Positions 34,853 through 42,237 of a stretch of 64,000 nt of DNA are shown piece after piece. The stretch covers positions 5,703,501 to 5,767,500 of the forward strand of contig NZ_CP059997.1 in the NCBI RefSeq assembly GCF_018736145.1. Reading direction: 5' to 3'. How positions within the stretch are numbered: the stretch's first letter is position 1; every line of letters begins with the position of its first letter. This DNA is from Amycolatopsis sp. CA-230715. Lineage in GTDB: Bacteria; Actinomycetota; Actinomycetes; Mycobacteriales; Pseudonocardiaceae. The notes beneath the pieces were generated by a model. The model saw only the letters and a program-made list of their open reading frames with translations. It did no database searches and had not been told where the DNA came from. The translations under genes were made by a program, and so were the position numbers.

Positions 34853-36492
34853 ACGGGCCATCGGTGATCACCGCCGAATCGATCGGCACCGCCGCGAAGT
34901 TCGACCCGCAGCTCCGCGTGCCGGAGCGGCCTCGGGTACGGCGCGGGCTGGTGATCCACCCCGAGCCGGACGAAGTGGTCGTCGAAGGCGGCCCGAAGCG
35001 CCAGCTTTTCCGGGGCCGGTCCGCGACGGCCCTGCTGCCCTCGCTGCTCGACCGGCTCGACGGCCGTGCCGGGCACGAAACCATCGCCGCCGACCTGGAA
35101 GTCAGCGAGGACGTGGCCTTCAAGGCGCTTTCCTTGCTGTGGGCGTGCGGTGTCATCGAGGAAGGGCCTCCCGAAGAGCTCCCGGTTCGCGAGGTCGAGC
35201 CCGAGCTGGTGGACTACCTGTCCAGGATCGGCGATTCCACCGGTGCGAACGCCTCCTGGGAGCAGGCGGTGACGCGGCTGGAATCGGTCCGGCTGGAGAT
35301 CTTCGGCGCGTCGGCGCTGGCCGAAGCGCTCGTGGCCGAGCTCGCTCCGGCGGTCGATGCGCGAACGGCCGACGGTTCCCTGCCGCGACCGGACACCACC
35401 GTTGTGGTGTGGATCGACGCGGCAGGGGTGAGCGCGGACGAAACGATCCGGCACTGCTGGGACAAGGGCATCCCGCTGGTCCGGTTCCGGATCGACGGGC
35501 GGACGGCGGATCTGGGCCCGGTGGCCGATCCCCGCACCACTCCGTGCCTCTACTGCCTGGCGTCCGGAAACACCAGTGATGACAGGGTGGCACGGGATGG
35601 CGATGTCGAACTCGCGACGGCGTTGTTCGCCAGGGACCTGTTCGCGATGCTCTCGCGGAGCACGCCGTCACCGTTGCCGCTGCGGTCACGCCGGGTGGAC
35701 CTCGACGACCTCAGCCAGTGCGAAGTCTCCGCCGCGACCCGACCCGGTTGTGAGCTCTGCTCTGTCGCGGACGGTCCCGTCGCCTCGGAGGCGGCTCTGC
35801 CCACGCGTTACGAGGCTTCGGTCGCGATGCCGCCGAAGGAGTTCGCGGACCTCAAGGCGCACCAGATGCACTACAAGCCGTCGAACCTCGCCCTGCAACG
35901 CCAGTCGCGGACCTGGCCGGTGGCGCCGAAGTCGGACCTGCCCGCCCCCTCGTTCGAGCTGCTCGCTCCCGATTGGGAGCCGACAAAGGCCACTGTGGAC
36001 GGTAAAACGTCCGATGTGGACGCTGAGCTGCTTTCACTGGTGCTGATGACGACCGTCGGAATCAAGGGCGTGACCGAGCAGAAGGTCCTTCGCTGGACCG
36101 CCAGCGGCGGCAACATCGGCTCCGTCATCGCCTACGTGGTGGTGCGCTCGTGCGCTGGTGTCGAACCCGGCATCTACGGCTACGTCAGCTCGACGCACCA
36201 GCTGGCGCGGCTTTCGACCCGCATCGGCGCGGTGCCCGGCGACGCCCCGGTCACCGTGGTGCTCGGTGGCGACTACGGCAAGGTCGCCGAGAAGTACTCG
36301 GCGTTCGCGCTGCGGATCGTGTTCCTCGACAGCGGCTGCGCGCAGGCCACCGCGCGGGAGGTTTGCGGACTGCTCGGCATCGGGTTCCGCCAGCGCCCCG
36401 ACTTCGACGACCGCCTGCTGGCGGACGCGATCGGGTTCGATCCCGCCGTCGAACCGATCACCGCGGTACTCGACCTCGGAGGAGCCCAATGA
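34849..36492 (+). CDS. Fusion of leader-binding domain, E1-like domain and SagB-type dehydrogenase
   Basis: This 547-residue protein has three parts. Residues about 20-110 look like a PqqD/RRE winged helix (VRRGLVIHPEPDEVVVEG, LWACGVIEEG) that should bind the precursor leader. Residues about 145-310 are E1-like with Cys pairs 233/236 (TPCLYCLASGN) and 301/304 (PGCELCS). Residues about 360-547 are a nitroreductase-like SagB domain (MTTVGIKGVTEQKVLRWTAS, VEPGIYGYVSS) that oxidises azolines to azoles with FMN. This couples leader binding with oxidation in one chain. It overlaps both neighbours by four bases. Confidence 0.82.
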   Translation: MNGPSVITAESIGTAAKFDPQLRVPERPRVRRGLVIHPEPDEVVVEGGPKRQLFRGRSATALLPSLLDRLDGRAGHETIAADLEVSEDVAFKALSLLWACGVIEEGPPEELPVREVEPELVDYLSRIGDSTGANASWEQAVTRLESVRLEIFGASALAEALVAELAPAVDARTADGSLPRPDTTVVVWIDAAGVSADETIRHCWDKGIPLVRFRIDGRTADLGPVADPRTTPCLYCLASGNTSDDRVARDGDVELATALFARDLFAMLSRSTPSPLPLRSRRVDLDDLSQCEVSAATRPGCELCSVADGPVASEAALPTRYEASVAMPPKEFADLKAHQMHYKPSNLALQRQSRTWPVAPKSDLPAPSFELLAPDWEPTKATVDGKTSDVDAELLSLVLMTTVGIKGVTEQKVLRWTASGGNIGSVIAYVVVRSCAGVEPGIYGYVSSTHQLARLSTRIGAVPGDAPVTVVLGGDYGKVAEKYSAFALRIVFLDSGCAQATAREVCGLLGIGFRQRPDFDDRLLADAIGFDPAVEPITAVLDLGGAQ

Positions 36493-37217
36493 GCAGCCCG
36501 ATCGATCTCGCCACGCAGGTGCTCGCCGAACTGACCGAGGATCGGCCGGCCGGGGGCGGGAGCGTGGCCAGAACGACGACCGAACCGGCCGCGCTCGGAT
36601 CCACCGTCGTGGTGAACGCGGAACCGCGGGCCCGATCGTCGTTTCTCGACGCTTTGCGACACCGGAGTTCACAACGGTTCTTTGCCAGGGAATCGGTCGG
36701 CGCGGCGCATATCGCGGATCTCGTCGGCCGCGGGCTCGACGCCGATCGGGCGGCGTGGCCCGGCGAGCAGGCAGCGGGCGCGCTCGGGGTGAGCGTGGTC
36801 GCGTTCCGGGTGGACGGGCTCGAACCGGGGATCTACCGGTTGGATAGCGCGGCGCGAAGCTACACGCGCGTCGCTCCGCTCCCGACGGGCGAGGCGCGCT
36901 ACAGCCTCACTCTGCAAGCCGAGTTCTGCGAGTCCGCCGCGATCGTCTCGCTGGCCGCGGATCTCGACCGGGTCGCAGCGTCGACGGGGGCGCACGGTTA
37001 CCGGATGTTGATGTCCAGGACCTCGGCCGCCGCTTACACGATGTGGCTCGACGCGGTGGCAACCGGGCTGGCCGGCACGGTGTTCGCCGGGTTCATTCCG
37101 GCTTCCGTGCGCCAGCCGTTGCACAGCGACGGCAGCAGCAGGCACGAGCTCTTCGCGTTGGCTCTCGGCGTGCCGATCGCGCCCCCGGAACCGCCGGAGA
37201 CACCAGGACTCCGGTAG
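36489..37217 (+). CDS. Second SagB-type nitroreductase-fold dehydrogenase
   Basis: This 242-residue protein has the opening RHRSSQRFFARESVG of SagB/nitroreductase enzymes, then LEPGIYRLDSAARSYTRV and the FMN-region stretch GYRMLMSRTSAAAYTMWLDA. It probably oxidises azolines, possibly a subset of positions or a different precursor from the fused enzyme, or it may be a non-catalytic partner. It ends 18 bases before the first precursor gene and is translationally coupled to the upstream gene (ATGA). Confidence 0.8.
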   Translation: MSSPIDLATQVLAELTEDRPAGGGSVARTTTEPAALGSTVVVNAEPRARSSFLDALRHRSSQRFFARESVGAAHIADLVGRGLDADRAAWPGEQAAGALGVSVVAFRVDGLEPGIYRLDSAARSYTRVAPLPTGEARYSLTLQAEFCESAAIVSLAADLDRVAASTGAHGYRMLMSRTSAAAYTMWLDAVATGLAGTVFAGFIPASVRQPLHSDGSSRHELFALALGVPIAPPEPPETPGLR

Positions 37218-37235
37218 CAAGGAGAAAGGAAGTAC

Positions 37236-37403
37236 ATGCCCGAACCCGATTTGGAACTCTACGCGCTCGGCGATTCATTGGAGTTCGAAACGCTTTCCGA
37301 CGGCAACGCGCTGGCCTCGGTGTCGACCGGTGGCTCGGTTTCCACCGCCTCGTGCCCCGCCACCAGCGCCAGCTCGTTCGCCAGCTTCTCCACCGCCACC
37401 TGA
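37236..37403 (+). CDS. RiPP precursor peptide 1
   Basis: A 55-residue peptide, preceded by GGAGAAAGGA. The leader contains DLELYALGDSLEFETL and ends LSDGNAL at residues 20-26. The 29-residue core has 10 Ser, 5 Thr and 1 Cys, with Cys-Pro at core positions 14-15 followed by ATSA. Ser, Thr and Cys would be substrates for the YcaO and LanB-type enzymes. This member differs most in the leader end (SDGNAL instead of PEGNAL) and ends in Thr. Confidence 0.9.
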   Translation: MPEPDLELYALGDSLEFETLSDGNALASVSTGGSVSTASCPATSASSFASFSTAT

Positions 37404-37417
37404 GAGGGGTGACCTCG

Positions 37418-37600
37418 ATGCACGACGTGTACTCGCTCGATCTCCACGCCGTCGACCTGTTCGATGACGGCCCGCTGATCGAGACGTTGCCCGAAGGCAA
37501 CGCGCTCAGTACCTACAGCACCGCGGGCACGCTCGGCACGGCCAGCTGCCCGGTCAGCAGCGCGGGCAGTGTGCTGACGGCCAACTGCCAGAGCGGCTGA
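37418..37600 (+). CDS. RiPP precursor peptide 2
   Basis: A 60-residue peptide behind GAGAGGGG. The leader ends LPEGNAL at residues 24-30 and is three to four residues longer than the others in its acidic part (LFDDGPLIET). The 30-residue core has 7 Ser, 5 Thr and 2 Cys; Cys-Pro is at core positions 14-15, followed by VSSA, and a second Cys is at 27. Confidence 0.9.
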   Translation: MHDVYSLDLHAVDLFDDGPLIETLPEGNALSTYSTAGTLGTASCPVSSAGSVLTANCQSG

Positions 37601-37625
37601 CCCGTTACCACGAAAGGAGAATCCC

Positions 37626-37796
37626 ATGTCGCTCCCGAACGGGATCGATCTGTACGTGCTCGACGAAGAGCTGGCGATCGAGGAACTGCCGGAAGGCAAC
37701 GCACTCGGTAGCTGGTTCTGCGCGGCCTCGGCTTCGACGGCGTCCTGCCCGGGAAGCTCGGCGGCCACCGTCGGTACTTCATCCACCTTCGGCTGA
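37626..37796 (+). CDS. RiPP precursor peptide 3
   Basis: A 56-residue peptide. The leader GIDLYVLDEELAIEE ends in LPEGNAL at residues 21-27. The 29-residue core has 8 Ser, 4 Thr and 2 Cys and is the only one with Trp (GSWFC) and an early Cys at core position 5. Cys-Pro is at core 14-15 followed by GSSA. Confidence 0.9.
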   Translation: MSLPNGIDLYVLDEELAIEELPEGNALGSWFCAASASTASCPGSSAATVGTSSTFG

Positions 37797-37837
37797 GCTA
37801 GATCAGCGCAGCCGTGAAAATGAGAAAGGAATCAACC

Positions 37838-38002
37838 ATGTCGGACACGTTCGAACTGTTCGCGCTGGAAGGTGAACTGGCCGTCGAGGAACTGCCGGAA
37901 GGCAACGCCCTTTCGTCGTCCAGTTCCGCGAGCACGGTGTCGTCCATCGCTTGCCCGCTTACCAGTGCCGGTACCGCCAGCAGCCTCAGCTGCCTCGGCT
38001 GA
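37838..38002 (+). CDS. RiPP precursor peptide 4
   Basis: A 54-residue peptide; ATG 37838 was chosen over an ATG 8 codons upstream because it follows GAGAAAGGA at proper spacing. The leader TFELFALEGELAVEE ends in LPEGNAL at residues 19-25. The 29-residue core starts with five Ser, totals 12 Ser, 3 Thr and 2 Cys, and has Cys-Pro at core 14-15 followed by LTSA. A strong hairpin follows. Confidence 0.9.
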   Translation: MSDTFELFALEGELAVEELPEGNALSSSSSASTVSSIACPLTSAGTASSLSCLG

Positions 38003-38016
38003 GGCTCACCATAGAG

Positions 38017-38053
38017 CCGGTGTGCCCGGTCGCGCCACGACCGGGCACACCGG
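38017..38053 (+). terminator. Hairpin after precursor 4
   Basis: A perfect 16-base stem (CCGGTGTGCCCGGTCG and complement) with a 5-base CGCCA loop. There is no T-run. It lies between precursors 4 and 5 and probably reduces read-through or stabilises the upstream precursor mRNA. Confidence 0.8.
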
Positions 38054-38075
38054 GTCCTGCGGAAGGACGGTTGAC

Positions 38076-38264
38076 ATGTCCAACACCGTCAGTGTAGTTC
38101 GCGCCGAGATCGATCTCTACGCCCTTGACGGGGAGCTCGGTGTCGAACCGTTGCCGGAGGGCAGCGCGCTGGGGTCGTTTTCGACGCTGACCTCGGCACT
38201 GACCATGTCCTGCCCCGGCAGCTCGGCGTCGTCGGTGACGTCGGCGAGCTCGGCTTCCGGCTGA
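38076..38264 (+). CDS. RiPP precursor peptide 5
   Basis: A 62-residue peptide with a longer N-terminus (MSNTVSVVRA) before the usual EIDLYALDGELGVEP leader, ending LPEGSAL at residues 26-32 (Ser replaces Asn). The 30-residue core has 12 Ser, 4 Thr and 1 Cys; Cys-Pro is at core 14-15 followed by GSSA. Its core tail (SSASG) is shared with precursor 6, so the two are probably a recent duplication. Confidence 0.9.
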   Translation: MSNTVSVVRAEIDLYALDGELGVEPLPEGSALGSFSTLTSALTMSCPGSSASSVTSASSASG

Positions 38265-38315
38265 TCGACGGAGTTCGCGGAATCGCGTGCTCCCCAGGAG
38301 AAAGCGGGTGATCCC

Positions 38316-38498
38316 ATGATCGACGAACTGTCGTCGGCGGCGTTCGAGCTGTACGCGGTCGACGGTGAGATGGCGCTGGAGGAGCTTCCCGATGGCAATG
38401 CGCTCGGGTCGTTCTCCTCGGCCACCTCGGCAGGGTCGTTCTCTTGTCCGGTCAGCTCGGCGTCGTCGGTGACCACGGCGTCGTCGGCTTCGGGCTGA
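38316..38498 (+). CDS. RiPP precursor peptide 6
   Basis: A 60-residue peptide. The leader AFELYAVDGEMALEE ends LPDGNAL at residues 24-30. The 30-residue core is the most Ser-rich (13 Ser, 3 Thr, 1 Cys), with Cys-Pro at core 14-15 followed by VSSA and the tail ASSASG. A CCAGGAGAAAG site lies upstream and a hairpin follows. Confidence 0.9.
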   Translation: MIDELSSAAFELYAVDGEMALEELPDGNALGSFSSATSAGSFSCPVSSASSVTTASSASG

Positions 38499-38503
38499 TC
38501 GCG

Positions 38504-38537
38504 CGTCCCTGGCCGCCGTCCGCGGCGGCCAGGGACG
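38504..38537 (+). terminator. Hairpin closing the precursor array
   Basis: A perfect 15-base stem (CGTCCCTGGCCGCCG and complement) with a TCCG loop, five bases after the precursor 6 stop. It separates the precursors from the protease and dehydratase genes. Confidence 0.82.
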
Positions 38538-38592
38538 TCAGCGCTTCCAGGAGGCCCTTCGCGGGTGGAATCGGTGGAGTGAGGTAACGCAG

Positions 38593-38634
38593 ATGAGCAC
38601 TGACGACGTGATTTTCCCAGCGGAGGAATCGTGA
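38593..38634 (+). other. Leader mini-ORF, copy 2
   Basis: ATG-started 13-codon frame, MSTDDVIFPAEES, ending in a TGA that overlaps the GTG of an almost identical frame (GTGA). The first of two tandem units with a 38-base period; 37 bases are identical between them. Confidence 0.55.
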
Positions 38635-38672
38635 GCACTGACGACGTGATTTTCCCAGCGGAGGAATCATGA
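38631..38672 (+). other. Leader mini-ORF, copy 3
   Basis: GTG-started 13-codon frame encoding the same residues (STDDVIFPAEES); its TGA overlaps the ATG of the PqqD/M50 gene (ATGA). The codons GCGGAGGAA within it form that gene's ribosome binding site. Confidence 0.55.
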
Positions 38673-39766
38673 ACACCGCGGCGCCCAAGCTCCGCGAGGA
38701 GCTGGAACTCCTTCGGGGCATGGACGACACCCCGTTGATCTTCGATCCGGTGACCGGCCACTACCACCGGATTTCGCCGGCGGCCGAGGTGATCGTCAAG
38801 CATCTCGACGGTTCGCGCACGAAAGCGGATCTCGTCGATTTCCTGTCCGGTGGCCAGTCCACGAGGTCGGCGGCGCTCGAGCGGAACCTCGATCCGTTCC
38901 TGGCCACTTTGGACAAGAGCGGCCTGCTGGTCGGTTCGGCCCTCCCGGATGGGAAGCGCAGCTCCGACCGGACGCGCTCGTCGATGCTCATGCCGAGGGT
39001 GGTGCTCACCCGGTCGCTGCCGAAACTGCTGGAGCCCGTCGCCCGCGTTTTGCGTGTACTTCCGGTCAAGTACCTCGCCATCTTGCTGGGCCTGGTCTCG
39101 CTCGCTGGCTACGGGTACGGGATGTACGCCCTGTTCGGGGGGACCCCGCCGATCGCCTACGTGTACGTCCCGGCTTTCCTTACCGCGACGGCGGTACAGC
39201 TGCTCGTCGTGCTGGTCCACGAGCTTTCGCACGCCGTCGTCGCCCAGGTGCTGAAGGTGCCGGTCCGGGGGCTCGGCGTCGCGCTGCTGTTCTATTTCAT
39301 GCCGGTCGCCTATGTGGACCGCACGGACGCCTACCGGTTGCCGGGCCGCGGCGGCCGGGTCGCGCTCGCTCTGGCCGGGATCACCAGCGACGGCATCGTA
39401 TGTGGCCTGACCGGGCTGACCGCGCTCACCTCCACCGGGTTCGTCCAGCTCTCCGCGATCTTCCTGCTGAGCCTGCAGTTGCTCGGCCTGATCGTGAACA
39501 TCAACCCGCTGCTGCCGTCGGACGGGTACTCGGCCGTCGAAGCGGCGACCGGGCTCGTCGATCCGCGTGGCAGGGCGTTCACCGTGCTCAAGTCCGTCGT
39601 CCGTGGTCGTGCACTGCCGCCCTATCTGGCCTCGATCTCCCGCGGGGCGAAAGCTTCGTACTTCGCTTACGGCGTCGTGTGCGTCGCTTATGGCTGTGTG
39701 CTGTTCGCCGGTGTCCTCTACACCCTGTTCACCATCGCGCGCCTGCTGTTCGGGCTGGGCGCATGA
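38669..39766 (+). CDS. PqqD-like domain fused to M50-type intramembrane metalloprotease
   Basis: This 365-residue protein has a soluble N-terminus (about residues 15-90: LIFDPVTGHYHRISPAAEV, DLVDFLSGG) resembling PqqD-type leader-binding domains. A polytopic membrane part follows with HELSH at 184-188 and a downstream NINPLLPSDG at 277-286, the zinc-site motifs of site-2-type proteases. It probably recognises the precursor leader and either cleaves it or takes part in export. It starts inside mini-ORF copy 3 and overlaps the LanB-type gene (ATGA). Confidence 0.82.
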   Translation: MNTAAPKLREELELLRGMDDTPLIFDPVTGHYHRISPAAEVIVKHLDGSRTKADLVDFLSGGQSTRSAALERNLDPFLATLDKSGLLVGSALPDGKRSSDRTRSSMLMPRVVLTRSLPKLLEPVARVLRVLPVKYLAILLGLVSLAGYGYGMYALFGGTPPIAYVYVPAFLTATAVQLLVVLVHELSHAVVAQVLKVPVRGLGVALLFYFMPVAYVDRTDAYRLPGRGGRVALALAGITSDGIVCGLTGLTALTSTGFVQLSAIFLLSLQLLGLIVNINPLLPSDGYSAVEAATGLVDPRGRAFTVLKSVVRGRALPPYLASISRGAKASYFAYGVVCVAYGCVLFAGVLYTLFTIARLLFGLGA

Positions 39767-42237
39767 CCGCCATCACGACCGCGCCGGCCAGCGCGGATCC
39801 GTTGCTCCCGCTGGCAGGGCCGTTCCTGGTCAGGGTCGCCGGGCTGGACTCCTCTGCGCTGGACGCGGTGGTGCCCCGGGTGGCGGAGGAGCTCGCGGCG
39901 GTGCGCTCGGCCGAGCGGCGGCTGGACACCCACGCGGGTCCCGTCATCGATGTCCTTTTCGGACTGGTCCCGAAGCTCGACGACGACGTGCCGCTCCGCA
40001 GGGAGGTGCTCGCGGGCAAGCGGAGGGTCAACCGGAGAGCCGAGCTCGGCTGGGGCACCGGCACGCGGGAACGGCTTCGCGCCAGGATTTCGGCCGGGGA
40101 CGTGAATCTCGTGGCGGAGTGGGACGAGCTCATCCGCTCGCGGGGCGAGCTGATGGCCGAGCTGACCGGCGCGCTGGCCCGTCACCGGGCCTCCGCGCTG
40201 GAAGGACTTCGAGAAGTACTGCGGGACAAGGGATTCCTGGAATCGCTCGCGATCGCGGCGCCGGATTGGATCCGGTACGGCAGACCGCACGAGCGCGGGT
40301 TCGACAATCCGAGGGAGCTCCAGACGCTCTACTCCTACGTCGCGCGGGCCGCGCTCAAGACGAGCCCGTTCTCCGGGCTGACCACGGTCGGCCTCGGTGG
40401 CAGGCGCGGGTCGGGGCGCAGTGGGAACCGGACCTCCGCGACGGTCGCCTACCTCGCGTTGCTGCGGCTGGCGCGGTCGGAAACCACCGCTCCGCTGCTG
40501 GACTACCGTCCCGCCGTGATCCGCGACGGCGGCGCGGGCGAGCCGGCTGGCGTTCTCGTCCACTCCGAACTCGTGCTCGCCGAAGGCACCGTGTGGCGCC
40601 AGGACCGGGTCGTGGAGGCCGATCACGCGCTGCGCTGGATCTCCGGTTTCGCCGGGCGCGACCGCGTCAGCTACCGCGAAGTACTCGAGGCGGTCGGCGG
40701 ACAGCGCCCGTTCGCCCGGTTCCGCAGGCTGCTCGACTCCGGGGTGATCCACCCCGTGGTGCCGTGGCGCAGGTGCGAGGCGCCGCTCCCGGTGCTGGCG
40801 GACCTGGTCCGGGGCACCGAGTCGGAAATCCCGGCGGACGACCTCGCGCTCGCGCACGACCTCGGGGCCCGGTCCGGCGATGGCGATGTGGCCGCGAGGG
40901 CCGCGGCCGGTGCGCGGATCGCGAAGGTGACCGAAGGGTGGGCCATCCGCCAGGAGGCGGGCGGCAGGCCGAGCGGGTTGGTCTACGAAGACCGGGAAAC
41001 CGATCTCGAGCTGCCCGACCCCCGGCTGTTCAGCGCGGTCGGCGATGACCTCAGCGCGCTCGGCGCGAAGATCAGGCCGAAGCTGTTCCGCTCCCATGTC
41101 TACGATTTCCTGCTCGAACGGTTCGTGGCCGAGTTCGGCGCGGGTGGCTGCTGCGTGGACCCGCTGGGGTTCCTGATGCGGCAGATGGTGGAACGCGACA
41201 GCAACCCCGGGTACGACATGGCCACCGCGGCGGATCAGCGAACCAGGACGGGCGACCCCGGCGAACGTGCCTGGCTGCCGGTCGGCCCGACCAGCGCGCC
41301 GCCGAACGCCGGCGTGATGTTCCAGCTCGAAGCGGACAGCTACGAGGCCGTGCTGGCCGGAGGCCACCGGCTGGTGGTCAACAACTTCGGCGCGGGAACG
41401 GGTGGCATGTTCGCCCGCTTCCGCGGCCTGCTCGGCGAGGAGTTCAGCGCCAGGCTCGCCGAGCACATCGCGCGGTGCTGGTCCGGCGTGCCGTGCCGGG
41501 AGCTGGTGCCGTGGACCGAATGCAACACCGCGCAGGCCGAATGCGCCGGCATCCTGCCGCCACTGCTGGTGCCCGGTGAGCTGACCACCTCCGGAGCGTC
41601 CACTTTGGACGACACCGTGCTCGTGCACGACGCGGGCACGAACACGCTTTCGCTCTGCGACCGCGCCGGTGCCCCCTTCGGCCTCGCCTACCTCGGCCTG
41701 GTGCCGCAGCACCTCACGCACTCGTACGTGCGGTTGCTCGCCGTGCTCGCGGATCCGTGGATCAACGCGAGCCAGGACTGCGACTACACCCTCGACAAGA
41801 TGCCGCAGCTGCTCCGCCGTGCGGGTCAGGACGTGGTCTCGCTGCCCCGCACGCAGCTGGACCGGGTGGTGATCGGGCGGGCGTCGTGGCTCGTCCCCGT
41901 CGACGCGATCCCGCCTGCCGTGGCCGATGACGCCGCGTTCGCCCTCGCGCTCCGTGAGTTCCGCGACCGGCACGGGCTCCCCGGCGAAGTGTTCGCGCAC
42001 CAGCTCTCGGTGTTCCCCGGAGTCGGGGCGCGGAAACCGATGTGGATCAGCCTCGACTCGCCACTGTCGATGCGGGTCTTTCGCCAGTGGCTGGAAACCG
42101 GGACGAGGCATGTGCGGCTCGTCGAAGTGCTGCCTTCGCGTACTGGCCATCCGCAGCGCGACGACGACGGGCGGCGGAGGGTGACCGAATACGTCACGCT
42201 GCTGTCGTGGCCGCGCCCCGCTGGGAGGTCCCGATGA
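39763..42237 (+). CDS. LanB-type dehydratase, glutamylation (N-terminal) component
   Basis: This 824-residue protein matches the lantibiotic dehydratase N-terminal domain: PFLVRVAGLDSS near the start, YVARAALKTSPFSGLTTVG in the first third, and NNFGAGTGGMFARF with CRELVPWTECN further on. In split LanB systems this subunit uses glutamyl-tRNA to activate Ser and Thr side chains of the peptide. The C-terminal elimination domain is missing from this chain and is encoded by the next gene, which overlaps by four bases. Confidence 0.88.
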   Translation: MTAITTAPASADPLLPLAGPFLVRVAGLDSSALDAVVPRVAEELAAVRSAERRLDTHAGPVIDVLFGLVPKLDDDVPLRREVLAGKRRVNRRAELGWGTGTRERLRARISAGDVNLVAEWDELIRSRGELMAELTGALARHRASALEGLREVLRDKGFLESLAIAAPDWIRYGRPHERGFDNPRELQTLYSYVARAALKTSPFSGLTTVGLGGRRGSGRSGNRTSATVAYLALLRLARSETTAPLLDYRPAVIRDGGAGEPAGVLVHSELVLAEGTVWRQDRVVEADHALRWISGFAGRDRVSYREVLEAVGGQRPFARFRRLLDSGVIHPVVPWRRCEAPLPVLADLVRGTESEIPADDLALAHDLGARSGDGDVAARAAAGARIAKVTEGWAIRQEAGGRPSGLVYEDRETDLELPDPRLFSAVGDDLSALGAKIRPKLFRSHVYDFLLERFVAEFGAGGCCVDPLGFLMRQMVERDSNPGYDMATAADQRTRTGDPGERAWLPVGPTSAPPNAGVMFQLEADSYEAVLAGGHRLVVNNFGAGTGGMFARFRGLLGEEFSARLAEHIARCWSGVPCRELVPWTECNTAQAECAGILPPLLVPGELTTSGASTLDDTVLVHDAGTNTLSLCDRAGAPFGLAYLGLVPQHLTHSYVRLLAVLADPWINASQDCDYTLDKMPQLLRRAGQDVVSLPRTQLDRVVIGRASWLVPVDAIPPAVADDAAFALALREFRDRHGLPGEVFAHQLSVFPGVGARKPMWISLDSPLSMRVFRQWLETGTRHVRLVEVLPSRTGHPQRDDDGRRRVTEYVTLLSWPRPAGRSR

